Shown here in pieces: positions 5,319 to 5,451 of a stretch of 5,451 nt of DNA (position 1 is its first letter; each line of letters begins with the position of its first letter). The stretch comes from Oscillospiraceae bacterium (GTDB taxonomy: Bacteria > Bacillota > Clostridia > Oscillospirales > Acutalibacteraceae): the NCBI GenBank assembly GCA_019417045.1, contig DXWE01000110.1, positions 1 through 5,451 of the forward strand. Direction: 5' to 3'. Made by a program: the position numbers and the translations under genes. The notes beneath the pieces were generated by a model. It saw nothing but the letters and a program-made list of their open reading frames with translations. It was not told the DNA's origin and ran no database searches.

Positions 5319-5451
5319 ATGCGCGATGCGCTGAACAGGGCCCGTGTCAAGGGATTTTTGCACGTTCAGGACAAAAAGCTGGTCAACGGCGAGGGGGAGG
5401 AGGTCCTGCTCTCGGGCTGGGGGCTGGGCAACTGGCTGCTGTGTGAAGGGT
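5319..5451 (+). CDS. Glycoside hydrolase family 5-like protein, N-terminal fragment (cut by window end)
   Basis: Only 44 codons are present and the frame stays open to the edge. The fragment reads HVQDKKLVNGEGEEVLLSGW from residue 15 and then GLGNWLLCEG (35-44). This matches the opening of GH5 (cellulase/exo-glucanase-type) catalytic domains, where a G-x-x-L/I-V-N-x-x-G-x-x-V-x-L-x-G-x-x-L-G-x-W-L-x-x-E-G segment forms the first strand of the TIM barrel. The catalytic glutamates lie beyond the window, so activity and substrate (a beta-glucan or glycoside) cannot be judged. There is no signal peptide: the protein starts MRDALNRARVKGF directly before the domain, suggesting a cytoplasmic enzyme acting on imported oligosaccharides. 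ATG 5319 is supported by GGGGGG (5306-5311) with seven-base spacing; ATG 5326 is in another frame. Confidence 0.75.
   Translation, partial: MRDALNRARVKGFLHVQDKKLVNGEGEEVLLSGWGLGNWLLCEG

Noticed and set aside
1..5451. Mobile element, CRISPR array, toxin-antitoxin or defence cluster
   Set aside because: No transposase, integrase, terminal repeats, spaced direct repeats, or paired small genes are visible. Gene spacing, strong promoters and uniform GC-rich coding look like ordinary chromosome.

Overview
The window looks like ordinary chromosome from a high-GC member of the Clostridia (Bacillota), most plausibly Oscillospiraceae/Ruminococcaceae-like. The clues are a T-box leader controlling an aminoacyl-tRNA synthetase (a regulatory class typical of Bacillota), strong G-rich Shine-Dalgarno sequences, good sigma-A type promoters, intrinsic terminators, and gene families common in gut Clostridia (WG-repeat lipoprotein, a cytoplasmic-looking GH5 glycosidase, NTP_transf_5-type nucleotidyltransferase). 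The taxonomic call is inference; no rRNA or marker tree is available here.

Layout. Positions 1-262 are a threonine T-box riboswitch cut by the left edge of the window, with a readable ACC specifier, apical stem I loop, stem III, antiterminator and terminator. It controls thrS (282-2216, +), a full-length threonyl-tRNA synthetase with variant catalytic motifs. A small secreted, C-terminally anchored protein of unknown function (2242-2967, +) follows 25 bases later with its own strong ribosome binding site and no intervening terminator, so it probably shares the thrS transcript. A 14-bp hairpin (2982-3017) separates it from a convergent gene.

On the minus strand, 3018-4247 encodes a stand-alone nucleotidyltransferase-fold protein with its own extended -10 promoter (4288-4316). 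Behind it a long hairpin (4333-4370) closes the next minus-strand gene, a lipoprotein with degenerate WG-type repeats (4412-5089). That gene is divergent from a + strand gene starting at 5319, of which only the first 44 codons are present; these match the N-terminus of a GH5-type glycoside hydrolase. The 229-bp divergent spacer is AT-rich and holds both promoters plus several short symmetric elements that could be operators.

How the parts work together: the first two genes should respond to uncharged tRNA-Thr. The remaining genes are single units with their own promoters. The lipoprotein and the GH5 gene may be co-regulated through the shared spacer, but that is inferred. I found no mobile element, CRISPR array, tRNA or rRNA gene, and no convincing undescribed multi-gene system. 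The most useful leads are the unknown protein co-transcribed with thrS, the palindromes in the divergent spacer, and the variant ThrRS active-site residues.
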